From positions 165,625,079 to 165,689,078 of the forward strand of contig CM060926.1 of the NCBI GenBank assembly GCA_030737875.1: DNA of 64,000 nucleotides, given 5' to 3'. The first letter of the stretch is position 1. Every line of letters begins with the position of its first letter. The position numbers were made by a program, and so were the translations under genes. Shown one piece after another: positions 9,070-21,054 of the stretch. Source of the stretch: Allium sativum (lineage: Eukaryota; Streptophyta; Magnoliopsida; Asparagales; Amaryllidaceae). Under the pieces are notes generated by a model. The model did no database searches. It was not told the DNA's origin and was given only the letters and a program-made list of their open reading frames with translations.

Positions 9070-12000
9070 CTAGACAAGTGATAAAGGAGAAAGTAAAGAC
9101 ATACCCTCAAAAAGAAATGGGTACAATGAACGCATCTTCGCTTCCGTCTCCCAAGTTGCGTTGCTCTCATCTTCTCCCCATTGCACTTTGACTAGCTGAA
9201 CCTCTCTGTTTCTCAACTTCCTAGTCTCTGACCCAAGGATGCGAGTAGGGGCTCGTCGAATAGTCGCATCACGCTCTACCTCTACATCTCTAAGCAAGCT
9301 TGGCTCTACCACCTCTGCGGTCTCATGTAAGCACTTCCTCAAATGGGACACATGGAATACATCATGAACACCACTAAGTCTGTCGGGCAACTCCACCCTA
9401 TATGCCATCCGTCCAATCCTTTCCTTGATAGGAAACGGCCCAACAAACCTCGGTGCTAACTTCCCAACGGATCCGAAGCGAACAACATTTCTCAACGGAG
9501 ATACCTTAACAAAAACCATATCCCCAACCTCAAACTCAAGATCCGTCCTTCTCTTGTCCACATAAGATTTTTGCCTATCCTGCGCTGCTTTCATCCTTCT
9601 TCGAATCAAGTCAATCTTCTCAGAAGTCTCCCTAACCATATCGGGCCCAAGCAAGATCTTATCCGTAGATTCCCACCAACATGTAGGTGATCGACAAGGC
9701 CTTCCATAGAGAGCTTCGAAAGGAGCCATACCAATACTGGACTGAAAGCTGTTATTATATGCGAACTCCACCAATGGAAGATGCTCTTCCCATGTACCTC
9801 CAAAATCTAGGATACAAAGCCTCAAAAGGTCTTCTAGAACACAATTCACCCACTCAGTCTGGCCGTCCGTCTGAGGATGATATGCGGTGCTCAGACACAA
9901 TTGAGTCCCCACTGCTTCTTGCAAACTTCTCCAGAACTCGCTAGTGAAGATAGGATCTCGATCACTTACTATGCTAGAGGGTACCCCATGTAATCGAACT
10001 ATCTCTCGAAGATATACTGAAGCTAGCCATGGAGCAGTCCTCTTACTCTTCACAGGTATGAAATGGGCGCTCTTAGTAAGTCTGTCTACCACCACCCAAA
10101 TTCCTGTATTACCCTTCCTCGATCTGGGTAACCCGTCAATAAAATCCATCGAGACGCTATCCCACTTCCATTGCGGAACCTCCAATGGGTGAAGCAACCC
10201 ACCTGGTTTCCTTTGCTCCGCCTTCACTTGCTGGCACACCAAACATCGAGCGACATACTCGGCCACATCTCTCTTCATACCGGCCCAGAAGAAAACCCTC
10301 TTCATGTCTTGGTACATCTTATCCCCACCGGGATGAATGGTCATCCTAGAACGGTGTGCATCATCAAGAATAGCCTTCCTCAAACCCTCGTCTTGCGGTA
10401 CACAAAGTCTACCGTCTCTACGCAAGTACCCCCTATCGTCTAGGGTGTACCTACTTAAATGGCTGGACGACTCCCCCCTTATGAGCTTCTCTACTAACTC
10501 AACCAACTGTGGGTCGCCCCTCTGTGCTTCTCCAATCCGCCCCAAAAGAGTAGGTCTAACTTCCAAAGAAGCTAGCAAACCGGGTACATAGTCAACGGAA
10601 GGTCTGAAATCAAACATCGAGATAAATTCCAAGCTTTGTCGTTCCACGAACAATGGACTCAAGGACAACATCTTCCTACTCAAGGCGTCCGCCACCACGT
10701 TACCCTTGCCAGGGGTATACGATATCTCGAAGTCATAGGATGCTAAGAACTCCATCCACCTTTGCTGTCTTAAGTTTAAATCCTTCTGAGAGAACAAGTA
10801 CTTCAATGATTTATGGTCAGTGAACAACTCGAATCTCTCACCAAGAAGATAATGGCGCCAAATCTTAAGCGCAAAAACAATAGCGGACGGCTCTAGATCA
10901 TGGGTAGGGTAATTTTTCTCATGTGCCCTCAACTGCCTTCCACCATAGGCTATTACCCTTCCCTCTTGCATTAAGACTGCGCCAAGTCCTGTCCCACAGG
11001 CATCGGTATAGACAACAAATGGCTTGCTCCCATCTGGCAACACTAAAACTGGAGCGGTGGTTAAAGCTCTCTTTAACCGTCGGAACGCATCATCACAATC
11101 TACGTCCCATGTGAAAACAAGATTCTTCTTTGTTAAGCGGGTTAATGGGGCTGATATCTTTGCGAAGTCTTTGATAAACTTCCTATAATAACCCGCCAAC
11201 CCCAAGAAACTTCTTACTTCGGTAGCATTCTTCGGAACCTTCCAATCCTGAATTGATACCACCTTCGCGGGATCCACAGCTATCCCTTCCTTGGAGACCA
11301 CGTGCCCCAAGAATCGTACTTCCTTCCTCCAGAAGTGACATTTAGAGAATTTAGCCTTAAGGCTATGTGCTCGAAGAGTCTTCAACACTTCCCCAAGATG
11401 TAGGGCATGCTCTTCTTCACTCTTAGAAAATACTAAGATATCATCCACAAAGACCACCACAAATTTATTAAGGAACTCCCTGAACACCCTACTCATCAAA
11501 TCAACAAAGTATGCAGGGGCGTTCGTCAACCCAAATGGCATCACCAGCCACTCATAGAAACCATCCGGAGTCCTAAAGGCAGTCTTGTCTATGCTATCCT
11601 CAGCCACTCTCAACTGATGAAACCCCGTGGCCAAGTCCAACTGAGAAAATACTGAAGCGCCAACCAACTGATCGAAAAGATCATCTATTCTCGGCAATGG
11701 GTGTCTATTCTTCTTTGTGAGCTTGTTGAGTTCTCTATAGTCTACACAAAGTCTGAGGGACCCATCCGCCTTCGTAGCAAATACTACTGGAGCACCCCAC
11801 TCTGATATGCTCCGTCTTATGAACCCCTTCTCAAGCAACTCCCCTACTTGCTTATGGAGTTCCCTCCTCTCACGAGGAGCCATGTGGCGAACTGGTAAAG
11901 ATACCGGTTTAGCATTATCCACCAAATATATTCGGAAGTCAATCTCCCGCTTCGGAGGTAAGCCCTTCACCTCCTCAAACACATCCGGATATTTACGGAC

Positions 12001-13461
12001 CACTCTAACAGATTGTAAACTCTCGACCGAAGCGTCAAGCGATTCAAGATAACTTAGCATAACAGAGTCCCTGGGGTTACAAGAAATCTCGAGAGTGTTA
12101 CCCAAGCGGGTCATGAGCCTAACAACTCTCCTTTCGCAATCAAGAACGGCACCATTACTGGATAACCAGTCCATGCCCAAAATCAACCCATAGCCCGTGA
12201 AGCCCAATACAAAAGCATCACATCTAAACTCAATGCTAAGTATAGAAATCTTCAAACCCAAACATATCATGGACAAATAAGTGGAGCCCCCAATTGGGTT
12301 TGAAACAACCAAGGGATCATCTACCAGACTGGTGTCTAGGTGCAGTAACTCAACTAATGATGATGAGATAAATGAATGCGATGCGCCTGAATCAAACAAT
12401 GTACGGACAGGATGGTCAAATAGAAAAACCAGACTTTCAACGGAAATAGTTCTACCTCTCTCCTGAATCGGTGGAACCGCGAGAGCCTGTACTTGCTCCC
12501 TAGCCTGACTCGGTGCCATAAGAGCTTGCACCTGTCCTCCTGAGGTAGACCCCGTCCTTTGTCCCTTCTTAGGGCAATCCTTCACTAAATGCCCTGCTTC
12601 GCCACAGTGGAAGCAGCCAGTCTTCTTCTTCTTGCGACAATCCTTGCTTAGGTGGCCAGGTGTCCCACAATTGAAACACTTCTTCTTCTTGCCCTTGCCA
12701 CCGTTGCCTTTCCCACCTTTGCTTTGTTGTTGTTGCTGAGGTCTCTTTTGATCTCCCTTCTTCTCGGGTGCCTTATTAGCATTAGGACCCTTCTCTTCCT
12801 CATACATGAGTGCCATGTCAACCAGCTTCTCAAAGGTGGCCCCCATAGGGATGTGAGTCATAGCCAACCCATGCATCGGTTCATTCAAGCCTTTCACGAA
12901 CCTCAAAGCCTTCTTCTTCGGTGTATTCACCATGTCTAGGCCAAACCTTGCCAATTGATTAAACTTGTTAACATATTCCTTCACCGAAAGATTTCCTTGC
13001 TTTAGAGTCAAGAATCTTTCCATATACAAGTTTTCCTCCGCCCGTGAGAGAAACTTTGCCACAAATCTTTGCCTAAAATCCGCCCAAGAGTCAACGGGGC
13101 GTTCTCCATTAGTGACCTCCCACCAGAATGAGGCCTCTCCCTTCATTAACCAAGCAGCCAACTTGACTTTCTTCCCTTCTTCCATCTCAAAGATATCTAT
13201 CAACTCTTCCACCTCTTTAAGCCAATCTCTAGCCTCCACAAAGGTTTCAGATCCTTGAAAAGGTTTCCCTCCCATAGCTTTAAATTCCTTGCAAGTCTTA
13301 GCAAAAGTATCCGTGCGAGGAGGAGGGGGAGGAGGAAGATCGGGTGCTACGGTTGGTGGAGGAACATTTGCTGGACCCGTAGTGGTGGCCCTAGCCTCCA
13401 TCAATCTCCTATACCATACTGGTACCGTCACACCCTCCGGAAGATTAAGATTCTCGGCCAT
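9070..13461 (-). CDS. Element A gag-pol polyprotein (intact, 1463 aa)
   Basis: One open frame with all domains in gypsy order. Gag about 50-230 (WFWWE-type retrotransposon gag core), two CCHC knuckles at 262-275 and 283-296 ([28 protein letters not shown]), protease DSGAS at 357, RT about 545-735 with FVDD at 671-674, RNase H about 815-930 (D820, E857, D882, D925 in TDAC, DLEP, FTDH, VADALSR). Integrase finger H1036, H1043, C1073, C1076; catalytic D1106, D1167, E1203 with 35 residues between the last two. The C-terminus (about 1405-1450, [18 protein letters not shown]) is chromodomain-like. The ATG at 13461 follows a strong CAG acceptor-like site by one base. Oddities: DLEP for the usual DLEL and QTEWVN for QTERVN; otherwise motifs look functional. 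Confidence 0.97.
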   Translation of the reverse strand: MAENLNLPEGVTVPVWYRRLMEARATTTGPANVPPPTVAPDLPPPPPPRTDTFAKTCKEFKAMGGKPFQGSETFVEARDWLKEVEELIDIFEMEEGKKVKLAAWLMKGEASFWWEVTNGERPVDSWADFRQRFVAKFLSRAEENLYMERFLTLKQGNLSVKEYVNKFNQLARFGLDMVNTPKKKALRFVKGLNEPMHGLAMTHIPMGATFEKLVDMALMYEEEKGPNANKAPEKKGDQKRPQQQQQSKGGKGNGGKGKKKKCFNCGTPGHLSKDCRKKKKTGCFHCGEAGHLVKDCPKKGQRTGSTSGGQVQALMAPSQAREQVQALAVPPIQERGRTISVESLVFLFDHPVRTLFDSGASHSFISSSLVELLHLDTSLVDDPLVVSNPIGGSTYLSMICLGLKISILSIEFRCDAFVLGFTGYGLILGMDWLSSNGAVLDCERRVVRLMTRLGNTLEISCNPRDSVMLSYLESLDASVESLQSVRVVRKYPDVFEEVKGLPPKREIDFRIYLVDNAKPVSLPVRHMAPRERRELHKQVGELLEKGFIRRSISEWGAPVVFATKADGSLRLCVDYRELNKLTKKNRHPLPRIDDLFDQLVGASVFSQLDLATGFHQLRVAEDSIDKTAFRTPDGFYEWLVMPFGLTNAPAYFVDLMSRVFREFLNKFVVVFVDDILVFSKSEEEHALHLGEVLKTLRAHSLKAKFSKCHFWRKEVRFLGHVVSKEGIAVDPAKVVSIQDWKVPKNATEVRSFLGLAGYYRKFIKDFAKISAPLTRLTKKNLVFTWDVDCDDAFRRLKRALTTAPVLVLPDGSKPFVVYTDACGTGLGAVLMQEGRVIAYGGRQLRAHEKNYPTHDLEPSAIVFALKIWRHYLLGERFELFTDHKSLKYLFSQKDLNLRQQRWMEFLASYDFEISYTPGKGNVVADALSRKMLSLSPLFVERQSLEFISMFDFRPSVDYVPGLLASLEVRPTLLGRIGEAQRGDPQLVELVEKLIRGESSSHLSRYTLDDRGYLRRDGRLCVPQDEGLRKAILDDAHRSRMTIHPGGDKMYQDMKRVFFWAGMKRDVAEYVARCLVCQQVKAEQRKPGGLLHPLEVPQWKWDSVSMDFIDGLPRSRKGNTGIWVVVDRLTKSAHFIPVKSKRTAPWLASVYLREIVRLHGVPSSIVSDRDPIFTSEFWRSLQEAVGTQLCLSTAYHPQTDGQTEWVNCVLEDLLRLCILDFGGTWEEHLPLVEFAYNNSFQSSIGMAPFEALYGRPCRSPTCWWESTDKILLGPDMVRETSEKIDLIRRRMKAAQDRQKSYVDKRRTDLEFEVGDMVFVKVSPLRNVVRFGSVGKLAPRFVGPFPIKERIGRMAYRVELPDRLSGVHDVFHVSHLRKCLHETAEVVEPSLLRDVEVERDATIRRAPTRILGSETRKLRNREVQLVKVQWGEDESNATWETEAKMRSLYPFLFEGMSLLSPLSLV

Positions 13462-13462
13462 G

Positions 13463-13481
13463 CTGAAACGAAAAAGGAAAG
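13463..13481 (-). promoter_or_regulatory. Splice-acceptor-like site before gag ATG of A
   Basis: On the minus strand CTTTCCTTTTTCGTTTCAG, then C and ATG. This pyrimidine tract plus CAG is an unusually good plant 3' splice site for a leader. Paired with the donor at 16261-16267 it would remove about 2.8 kb including the primer-binding site. Confidence 0.5.
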
Positions 13482-13640
13482 ATTCAAAACGGAGAATTCG
13501 AAGGATATAGATATGGCTATTGGGGATTATGCTTTTCTTTCAAAAACTTTTCTCTTAAAAGACATGTTTTTGAAAATATCTTTTCCAAAAATGTTTTAGA
13601 AAAATAGTTTTCTAAAAATTTTATCTGTTCCGGTAACCTG

Positions 13641-13652
13641 GCTTTGATACCA
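13641..13652 (-). promoter_or_regulatory. Primer-binding site of element A (initiator tRNA-Met type)
   Basis: TGGTATCAAAGC on the minus strand, two bases after the 5' LTR; one mismatch to the common TGGTATCAGAGC used by B and C. The 160 bp between it and the ATG is non-coding leader. Confidence 0.88.
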
Positions 13653-15017
13653 CGTGTAACACCCCACGCCCGCTATGGTCACTCACTAAGGGAATGCCAT
13701 AGCATCGGTGGAGTATTTTAGTGAATATAGAACAGAAAAATTACAACAAGACAGATATAATTAGTACTTGAAATTTAAAACTATCATCTCACAACAGCGG
13801 AAATAAACATGTCTGGTTACATCATAAAACCACGATAAAAGTCAAGTACAATATCCATCAAAATAAAGAAGTACATAATCCCACTCTCTTATACAATAGC
13901 CATAACAAAGGAAAAGATAACTGGATAACTGGAGCTTTACATCTACCCAAGCTCCTAAAGACTGGAACAGCAACCCGATCAAGCTCTACTACCGCTAGGA
14001 TCCACCGTAGGACCTGAGGGTTGGGAAAAAAAAGATAAAAACAACGGGGTCAGACATAAGTCTGAGTGAGTCCTATAACTTTAACAATACAATCATTAAA
14101 GTAACCAGAGAAGACATAAACTTGACCTACGGTAATATCTGGGGATGAATGGCTACACTAAGCAGCTTGGTAGACTTAGGATAAACTAAGATAACCGTCA
14201 GGACGCATCTACCCACCCAAGGATAATTACTAACTGCACCACACCAGTCATTCCTACTTAAAGGTTGATCCCTTCCAAGGACTTAGAAAATTTCCCCAGT
14301 AGTTTCGTGTACTCCAAGCCCACTACATAGGTGTCGTCTGCCCCTATCTCCACTAGGTGTACTCAGTAATTCTTGCCCAGTAGTTTCGTGTACCCCTACA
14401 TAGGTGCCGTCTGCCCCTATCTCCACTAGGTGTACCCACTACTCCCCAAGCGATCGGCTCCCTACCGTAGATACCCGTGCTGGTCCCACAGTGGGGTGTA
14501 TCACTCCCCTAAAGTGGCTACCCAATACTAACGGTGCACGGCTTTATATCTACACGATGCAACAACGGCTTATCTACCAGCCCGGGCCCACACACGCATA
14601 TGAAACCCGTTGGACTTGCGTTGCCACCGCTAACCCGTTTTGGCCTCTTATAATCAAGCCCAATATGCGTGTCCCGTCACTCGACATGGGTCGAGCCCAC
14701 AAAGATACGTTTGGGATATTGGTTGAAATGGGCCCCCACAAGCTACCCACTTAAGCTTGTCAAATATCTAGTGAATCCCACTTAACCCTTTAATCATGTT
14801 TAATTACATGTTTCCACTTGGTTAAGTATTCTAATCGTATTTTCTATTGCCACCCAAGGCAACCCACTAGATTCCACATGCCACCCAAGGCAACCAAAAA
14901 AAATTTCCTCATGCCACCCAAGGCACCCACTTAACCCCTCATGTCCCACTACATGCTACTATGGTTAAGTGTTTCTTAATTAATTAAGACCGTGATCTCC
15001 CATAAAGACCTCCCACA

Positions 15018-15213
15018 TTAGACTGGCTGTTATGACCGCCTGGTTAAGCCGGTAGAATCCGGGCAGTCTTACGTCATAACAGAGTCTAACCTCGTGTCTT
15101 TACCTTAATCACGTATTTAATTTATGGCTAAGACCTCTCACATTGGGCTGACATTTGTAGCAACTGGTTAAGCCGGTCGGGTCCGGGCAGTTTTACACTA
15201 CAAATGAGTCCAA
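15018..15213. ncRNA. Tandem hairpins A1 and A2, 5' LTR copy
   Basis: Identical in the pairing arms to 6592-6663 and 6717-6787 (units 15018-15089 and 15143-15213). Confidence 0.55.
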
Positions 15214-16260
15214 CCTCGTGTCTTAGTCGATTAATTACACCTAATTAATCACCCCCATATTAATTATCCCTAATTAATGTCAAGTTTTCCATAACATGGG
15301 TAGACCTAACTCAATAGGTAAATTCCCATGGGGTAGACCTAACTCAATAGGTAAATTCCCACTTATGGTAATTTATTTTTGTGGTATGCTTAATCATACC
15401 CAATCATTCATTTATTAACATATTTACCAACCCCATCGTTCCCCACGTAAATCGTTCTCGTTACATGACATAATAAAGGGGAAGATCCATCACAAATATC
15501 ATGGGTTTAGCATAAAACTTTGTCATGGGTTAAGAGGATGTCAACTTGCATATATGAGCATATATTAACCCAACTACATTTAACCCAAACTTGCATATTA
15601 TCATACACATGATTTGCATAGCATGTTGCATATGAGCTTGCATATTATCATACACATATCTTGCATAACATGTTGAACTTGCATATAGGCATTCTCATAA
15701 CTTGCATAACATGTTAAACATGCATTTAAGCATACACATAACTTGCATAAGCATTCACATACTTGCATAAGCATCCACATACTTGCATAAGCATTCACAT
15801 ACTTGCATAAACATGCATAACTTGCATATCATGTCATTTAAGCATATACATATCTTGCATAAGCATTCATATACTCGCATAAGCATGCATAACTTGCATA
15901 TCACATAAATCTTGCATTTAAACATATACATGACTTGCATAAGCATCCATATACTTGCATAAGCATGCATAACTTGCATATCACATTAAACTTGCATTTA
16001 AACATATACTTAACTTGCATAACTCACTTTGTTAAACATGCATAATTCCACTCATTAAATATGCATAAATCCACTTGTTAAACATGCATAAATCAACTTG
16101 TTAAGCATGCATAAACCAACTTATCAAATATGCATAAACATAGAACAACATAGAGTAACATATCATTAAAATGATTCAAACTCACTAATCCGCATTTAAG
16201 ACCATAAGTCTCATTACACCCAATCTACTTACTTTAACAATTGATGTTAAAGTGATAGAA

Positions 16261-16267
16261 ACTCACC
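16261..16267 (-). promoter_or_regulatory. Splice-donor-like site in the leader of A
   Basis: TTTG|GTGAGTTTC on the minus strand, about 165 bp downstream of the expected transcription start. Confidence 0.45.
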
Positions 16268-16455
16268 AAACCCAAAATTAACCAACTTATGAAGAGGGAT
16301 TAGTTGCTAATTATGAAGATGGTGATGATTAGAGAATGATATGAGAGGGATTAGCTTGAAACTTCCTTCTTAGATTAATGGAGACTCCTTCTAGGATTTA
16401 ATTTGGCAGCATGAGGCCTTCATTTCTATTTTTAGTATGGATTAAGGTAGGTTTA

Positions 16456-16469
16456 GGGTGTATTTATAG
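16456..16469 (-). promoter_or_regulatory. TATA box of the A 5' LTR
   Basis: CTATAAATACACCC on the minus strand; sets the U3/R boundary roughly 30 bp downstream. Confidence 0.65.
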
Positions 16470-16943
16470 ATTAAGAGAGTGTTTTAGGCCCTTAGATTAA
16501 ACCTAGATTAATTTAGGTCCGTTAGATTTAGGAAATCTCTAGAACCAGCCCTCCAAGCCAGCCTAGAACCCAACCTGGTGCACCCAGGTTCACTGGACGG
16601 CGCGCCCCTGTCGACAGGCAAGTCGACACCCCTGTCGACAGGCCTGTCGACAGCCCTGTCGACATGGGTAGGGCGGGAATCTTCCCGCCTGACCCCGCCT
16701 GTTCCATTCCACAATCTGAAATTTAATTTTTTTAAATCTGTTTTAAGTTTTAATTTTTCTGCAAACTTCATTGGGCCATAACCGGGCCATACGGACTCCG
16801 ATTCTCGAAAACTCGGACTCTATTTCGCGTATTTTTCCGAGACGAACGCAATGACGCAGCCCGTTACCCCCAATTCCCACATCTGAGATTATTTATCCTG
16901 TAATTAGTGAATTTTAGTATTAACTAAAATTCGGGGTGTTACA

Positions 16944-16948
16944 GAAAC
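16944..16948. repeat. Target-site duplication of element A, right copy (gaaac)
   Basis: Repeats 5254-5258. Confidence 0.85.
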
Positions 16949-17487
16949 TACTAACAAGATTCTACTCAGACCAGACGCCGTCCATGATTCCATGGAGAAT
17001 ATTTCTTTGATTAGGAAGAGGATGAAGGCAGACCAAGACCATCAAATATCATATGTAGATAAGAGTAGGAGGGAATTTGAGTTCAGTGTAGGATACATGG
17101 TATTTGTAAAGGTTTGGGAGGACAGGGAAGTTGGTTCCAGATTTATTGGACCTTTTCAGATCATCGAGAGGATAAGATCTTTTGCTTATCGTGTGGATTT
17201 CCCCAGGCACCTATCAGGAATCCATAACTTTTTTCATGTATCTCATCTGAGGAAGTGCCTTCATGATTCTGCTATTAGGCTCGAGCTTGATGAGACTGAG
17301 AACATATGAAGCCTTAAGTTAGAGTCTAGGGTGCCCCGTTGCCACTGCAAAGATTGTACAACATGGAATAAGACGACTCTGTAATAAGACCATTCGCCTT
17401 GTCCGAGTATAATAGGGAGATGTCCCTGTGGAAAGCACTTGGGAGACTAAGGATAAGATGAGACAGACCCACCCTGAGCTTATGTCA
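16949..17487 (+). pseudogene. D integrase C-terminus and chromodomain-like tail (relic)
   Basis: Continues the D integrase interrupted at 5258. An open stretch reads SLIRKRMKADQDHQISYVDKS, then FIGPFQIIERIRSFAYRVD and [13 protein letters not shown], aligning with 1284-1380 of the A protein. A stop lies at 17307. Further on NKTIRLVRV and ESTWETKDKMRQTHPEL (to about 17487) match the chromodomain-like end of A in shifted frames. A short deletion removes the [15 protein letters not shown] block between FVKV and WEDREVGS. Non-functional. Confidence 0.85.
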
Positions 17488-17801
17488 GGTAATTTTCTAT
17501 TTAAATTATGTTTACAGATGCATTGTGGTTGCAAGATTGGATGCTAGGGAAATGGAGGCAACACAATTGCACAGTGCACTTATATAAAAATATATGCATA
17601 TTAGGATATTCTGCATACATACCGCATCACTTACTACACGGACACGCTAGGATAAAGCTTACTTTAGTAAGTCTATATTTCATAATCACTGCGAGTCATG
17701 TATGTTTATGGGTGAAATAAAAATAACATGGGTGTATAACTTGAATGTTTAGAGTGAGTTGTGTTTTTTTGCCCCTTTAGATAGATTTCAGGACAAAATC
17801 T
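17488..17801 (+). other. D 3' untranslated internal region
   Basis: AT-rich, no frame recognised; leads into the polypurine tract. Confidence 0.5.
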
Positions 17802-17819
17802 ATTTTAAGGGTGAAAGAA
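17802..17819 (+). promoter_or_regulatory. Polypurine tract of element D
   Basis: attttaagggtgaaagaa directly precedes the LTR start TGTAACACACC. The upstream aggacaaaatct is a decayed version of the GAGGACGAAATC context of A. Confidence 0.8.
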
Positions 17820-18109
17820 TGTAACACACCATAAAAATATACTAAACAGAATAAGAAATTTAATGAATTAAATAAACAATAAATATAAAACAATGGTAAA
17901 ATGGATATTTTGGACAAATAGGAATTTAGTCACAACTATTATATTTGGATTTTTAACGAAATTCTGACACGTTTTCATATATAATATGTTGAAAACAGAG
18001 TCCATATGAAGAAATAACAATTTAATGAAATCATGCGGTAAATGTGTACATTTAAATGTTTGAATTAATAATACATATATATATATATATCAAAGGGATA
18101 CAACAACAT
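17820..18109 (+). mobile_element. Element D 3' LTR, first part
   Basis: Starts TGTAACACACC and is interrupted at aacat by element B; it continues at 33434. Total LTR without B is about 3.29 kb. Confidence 0.85.
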
Positions 18110-18484
18110 TGTAACGACCCAGAAAATCTGAACCAATTTAAAATTTTTAAATTGGCTAAAATAATGGATTTTAAACATTTAAAATAAATATTTTAGCTAA
18201 TGGCAATGAAAAGTTAGTTGAATCGACAATTGAAAACGAATATAATTAATTATAATTATAAACAAGGCTTGAAAAGGCGCTGCAGTTTCAAAAATTGAAT
18301 TCAAACTTTGTCGGACTGTACCAGGTACAAAACAATCCGGATTTTAGTGAAACCAAAAATATTTAAATCTGTTAGTGAATATCTTTCTAACGAATCTGAA
18401 AAATCGAATTTTCATAGCGGAAAGCAAAAGTTATGGCCGAATGAATTTTCAGAAGGGTCGCTATGGATTTTGTATAGCCCGTGA

Positions 18485-18785
18485 AATTGGCCATTTTGCA
18501 TACGACCTCGGAATTCGACGAAACTACTTTTGTTGGATCCGGGATGTGAAGTTATCGCTAGGTTTCAAATTTCATAATTTTTGAAGCTAGTATGTGAGCG
18601 TGGCAAAGGAAAATGTGTTTTGGTCAATTATAGTTAAATTGGATCGACCAAAAATGGGCCTTATTGCAAACGGTCTCAGAATTCGACGAAATTAGTTTTG
18701 TTGAGACCGTATTGTCAAAACATAGCTAGATTTATTTTTCTGGAATTTTTCAAATCAATTTGTGGCCCTGGCAAATTGAAATACA
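18485..18785. repeat. Tandem duplication in U3 of B
   Basis: Two diverged units of about 130 bp (18485-18610, 18650-18785), each containing aattcgacgaaa, ttttgttg and a gtggcaaa/ctggcaaa tail. The pattern is also present in C (about 51600-51960) and F (3235-3560), so it predates their split. Confidence 0.7.
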
Positions 18786-18947
18786 CGTTCAAATTAAATA
18801 TTGAATGTTTTATATTTTGATTTGAATGGAAACTGACTGAAACATTCGAATGGGCCTTCGAAACATATCCCATTGTGTTCAGAATGGGGGTAAAACGCTA
18901 GGGACGACAGTCGTTGGGTTTCAATTGGTGGTCGTGTCAGAAAACCC

Positions 18948-18955
18948 CTATAAAG
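18948..18955 (+). promoter_or_regulatory. TATA box of the B 5' LTR
   Basis: CTATAAAG, upstream of the GC-rich leader; the same at 28975-28982 in the 3' LTR. Confidence 0.65.
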
Positions 18956-19340
18956 ACCCACCGACCAATCAGAATTTAGGGAAAAAAAAAGAAAAAAATC
19001 CTCAGCCCCCCCTCGATCGACGGCGATAAAGCTTCCCCTCCTTCTCTCCTCCGCCGCCGCCGCTACAGGCCACCAGAGCCGCCGCCACCACCTCCAGTCG
19101 AAGCGCCTCCCTTCCCCCTTCAAATCCGACCTGGCCCAACCCTCTCTCCCTCCGCCTACCTCGAGAACGAAGCCCGCAAAGTCAACGACTTTGTCACCGT
19201 CGTTCTCCGCCGTCTGACCACCGGAATTGCCGCAACCACCACCGATCTGAGCGCTGTTCGTAGCTCTTCGACGCTGCAGCACCCGATCGTCCTCTAGCTT
19301 CACGAATTTCGCGATAATTCAAAACCTAGTTTTGAATCAA

Positions 19341-19350
19341 AAGGAAGGTA
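19341..19350 (+). promoter_or_regulatory. Splice-donor-like site in the leader of B
   Basis: GGAAG|GTATCGG at the end of the GC-rich leader. Weaker than the A and E sites. Confidence 0.3.
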
Positions 19351-19986
19351 TCGGCTGTTAATTATTTAATTGATTTCGATAGTTTAAAACCGTTGCAAAC
19401 TTTGAAAAATCGTATCTTTTTAATTCGTTAACGAAATTCGATGAAACAGGAAACATCGTGACCGTGTGGACGCCTTCTACATTTTAGAAGAGACCACATA
19501 TTTTTCTGAGCCTTCTGCTATTTTTGGTGGAGTGGAACCCAAAGTGAGATTTCTAATCTATGAACAATATGGAAAACGACGATGTATAAATAATATAGTC
19601 GATGTATGAGTTATATAAGCGTTGTACACCTCATGTATAAGCGTTGTATAAGTTGTACGTTCGATGTATAAGTTGTATATGCGTTGTAAAAAAAAAATTA
19701 TATATGTGTTGAAATAAAAGTGAATTGCTATATATAAATATATATATATATATACGCCCCTCGTCCACAAACCATGGATGATATTTATTGATTGTGATTG
19801 GTGTGAAAATTGATTGATAGCGAAAGGTTGGTTGGGATTGTTTGTGGTTGAAATTGATTGATTGCGGTTGAAAAATACCCGTTTGTGGTTGAAAAATATT
19901 TGGTTGAAACCACATAGGATTAGTTTGTGGAAATAAATATATACATGCCGCCTGCGTGCGAACTAGATGCATGATCCCCATTGTCA

Positions 19987-20002
19987 AAAACCGCGAGGTT
20001 TT
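19987..20002 (+). ncRNA. GNRA-type hairpin in LTR of B
   Basis: AAAACC-GCGA-GGTTTT: a 6-bp stem with a GCGA (GNRA class) loop, followed by a G+C-rich patch gagccgtactagggacggtc. The same arms occur at 30017-30032 and, on the minus strand of C, at 49810-49825 and 60431-60446. Function unknown. Confidence 0.35.
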
Positions 20003-20137
20003 AAGGTAGAGCGAGGAGCCGTACTAGGGACGGTCCCGGTTTTAACAACCCTGCCGTTATGCTGCCGAAATTTTGAATAATATTCATGTGTTTGAATTAT
20101 TTTCATTTGCTGAAACTATATTTATTCATTAAACAGA

Positions 20138-20340
20138 AAACCTTCATGTGTTGAATCGATATTCATTCGTTGATTAGAAATTCATGTGTTGAATGGTATT
20201 CGCGTTTTAAATATAAAAATCACATTTTTATCTATATATAGAAACTATAGGAAACCTTCATGTGTTGAATCGATATTCATTCGTTGATTAGAAATTCATG
20301 TGTTGAATGGTATTCATATTTTGAAATAAATTGTCTCATA
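20138..20340. repeat. Two copies of a 114-bp LTR unit
   Basis: Units contain cttcatgtgttgaatcgata and attcattcgttgattag; C has three copies of the corresponding unit (49350-49690, 59980-60300). Confidence 0.7.
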
Positions 20341-21054
20341 ACAAAAATCACCTTTTATCAACTATATGGAATATGAAAAATAATCTCGTTTTTAAAAGAA
20401 ATTGTTTTGTAATAAAAATCCTATTTTTATCACCTATATGTACACTATATAAAATAATAGTGTTTTGAAATGAATTGTTTTACAATAAAAATCACATTTT
20501 TTTTATATACCTGAGTCGTTGAAATGTGAAGTGGTAAAAATAGCCACTCGTTCAAATAAACATATATGAGTTGAAATATTCATTAATTAGCTAATGATAT
20601 GATTTTTGCCTATACATGTAACGCTAGAATGAATGGTGTTTTTAAACCAAATGGAATCAAATATGAAGTTGAATGGAAAATGATAAATGATAAGAACTGT
20701 ATATATGTACATGCATATTTATTGAACAGGTTATAGCAAAGGGGCTAGAGAAGAGGAATAAAATTTTGTGCCCGACAAATAGGTACACATTTACTGTTTT
20801 GTTTGGGTGATGATTTTATGAGCCTGTTGGCTAGCTGCTTGGCCTTTTCTTTTTCTTTTTGACATGAGACGCCCGTGTGGCTATTTGTGAATTTTCCCAG
20901 CCCCTCCCGTACAAAGGAGGTTATGGCGAAATTTTCCAAAATTTTAAGGCGTTAGTGAAATATTTGAAGTGAAAACGATATTGAAATTGTTGAATGAACT
21001 ATATTTATATAAATATATAAATATAAATAAAATTAAAACGAAACGTGGTCGTGC

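Larger units (their letters stand above)
5259..16943 (-). mobile_element. Element A: complete Ty3/gypsy chromovirus (Tekay/Del-like), minus strand
   Basis: About 11.7 kb with two LTRs of about 3.3 kb, a tRNA-Met-type primer site, a polypurine tract, one intact polyprotein frame and a 5-bp target duplication. LTR ends are TGTAACACCCC and GGGGTGTTACA. Comparing the LTRs by eye I counted about 15 substitutions and two short indels over 3260 bp (about 0.5%), so insertion is recent. Clade assignment rests on the polypurine-tract context (GAGGACGAAATCC then TTTAAGAGGGG) and the C-terminal chromodomain-like tail; it is likely, not proven. Confidence 0.93.
13655..16943 (-). mobile_element. Element A 5' LTR (complete, 3289 bp)
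   Basis: Runs TGTAACACCCCGAATTTT to GGGCGTGGGGTGTTACA on the minus strand. It carries the TATA box, the GTCGAC array, the minisatellite and the hairpin pair described in the 3' copy. Transcription would start near 16430, leaving a leader of about 2.8 kb before the primer site. Confidence 0.95.

Noticed and set aside
18794..19303. Minus-strand open frame of 169 codons, rich in Gly and Arg, in the B LTR (and 28938-29336)
   Set aside because: It is antisense to the GC-rich LTR leader, the two LTR copies differ in frame length, and no known domain is visible; open only because of base composition.
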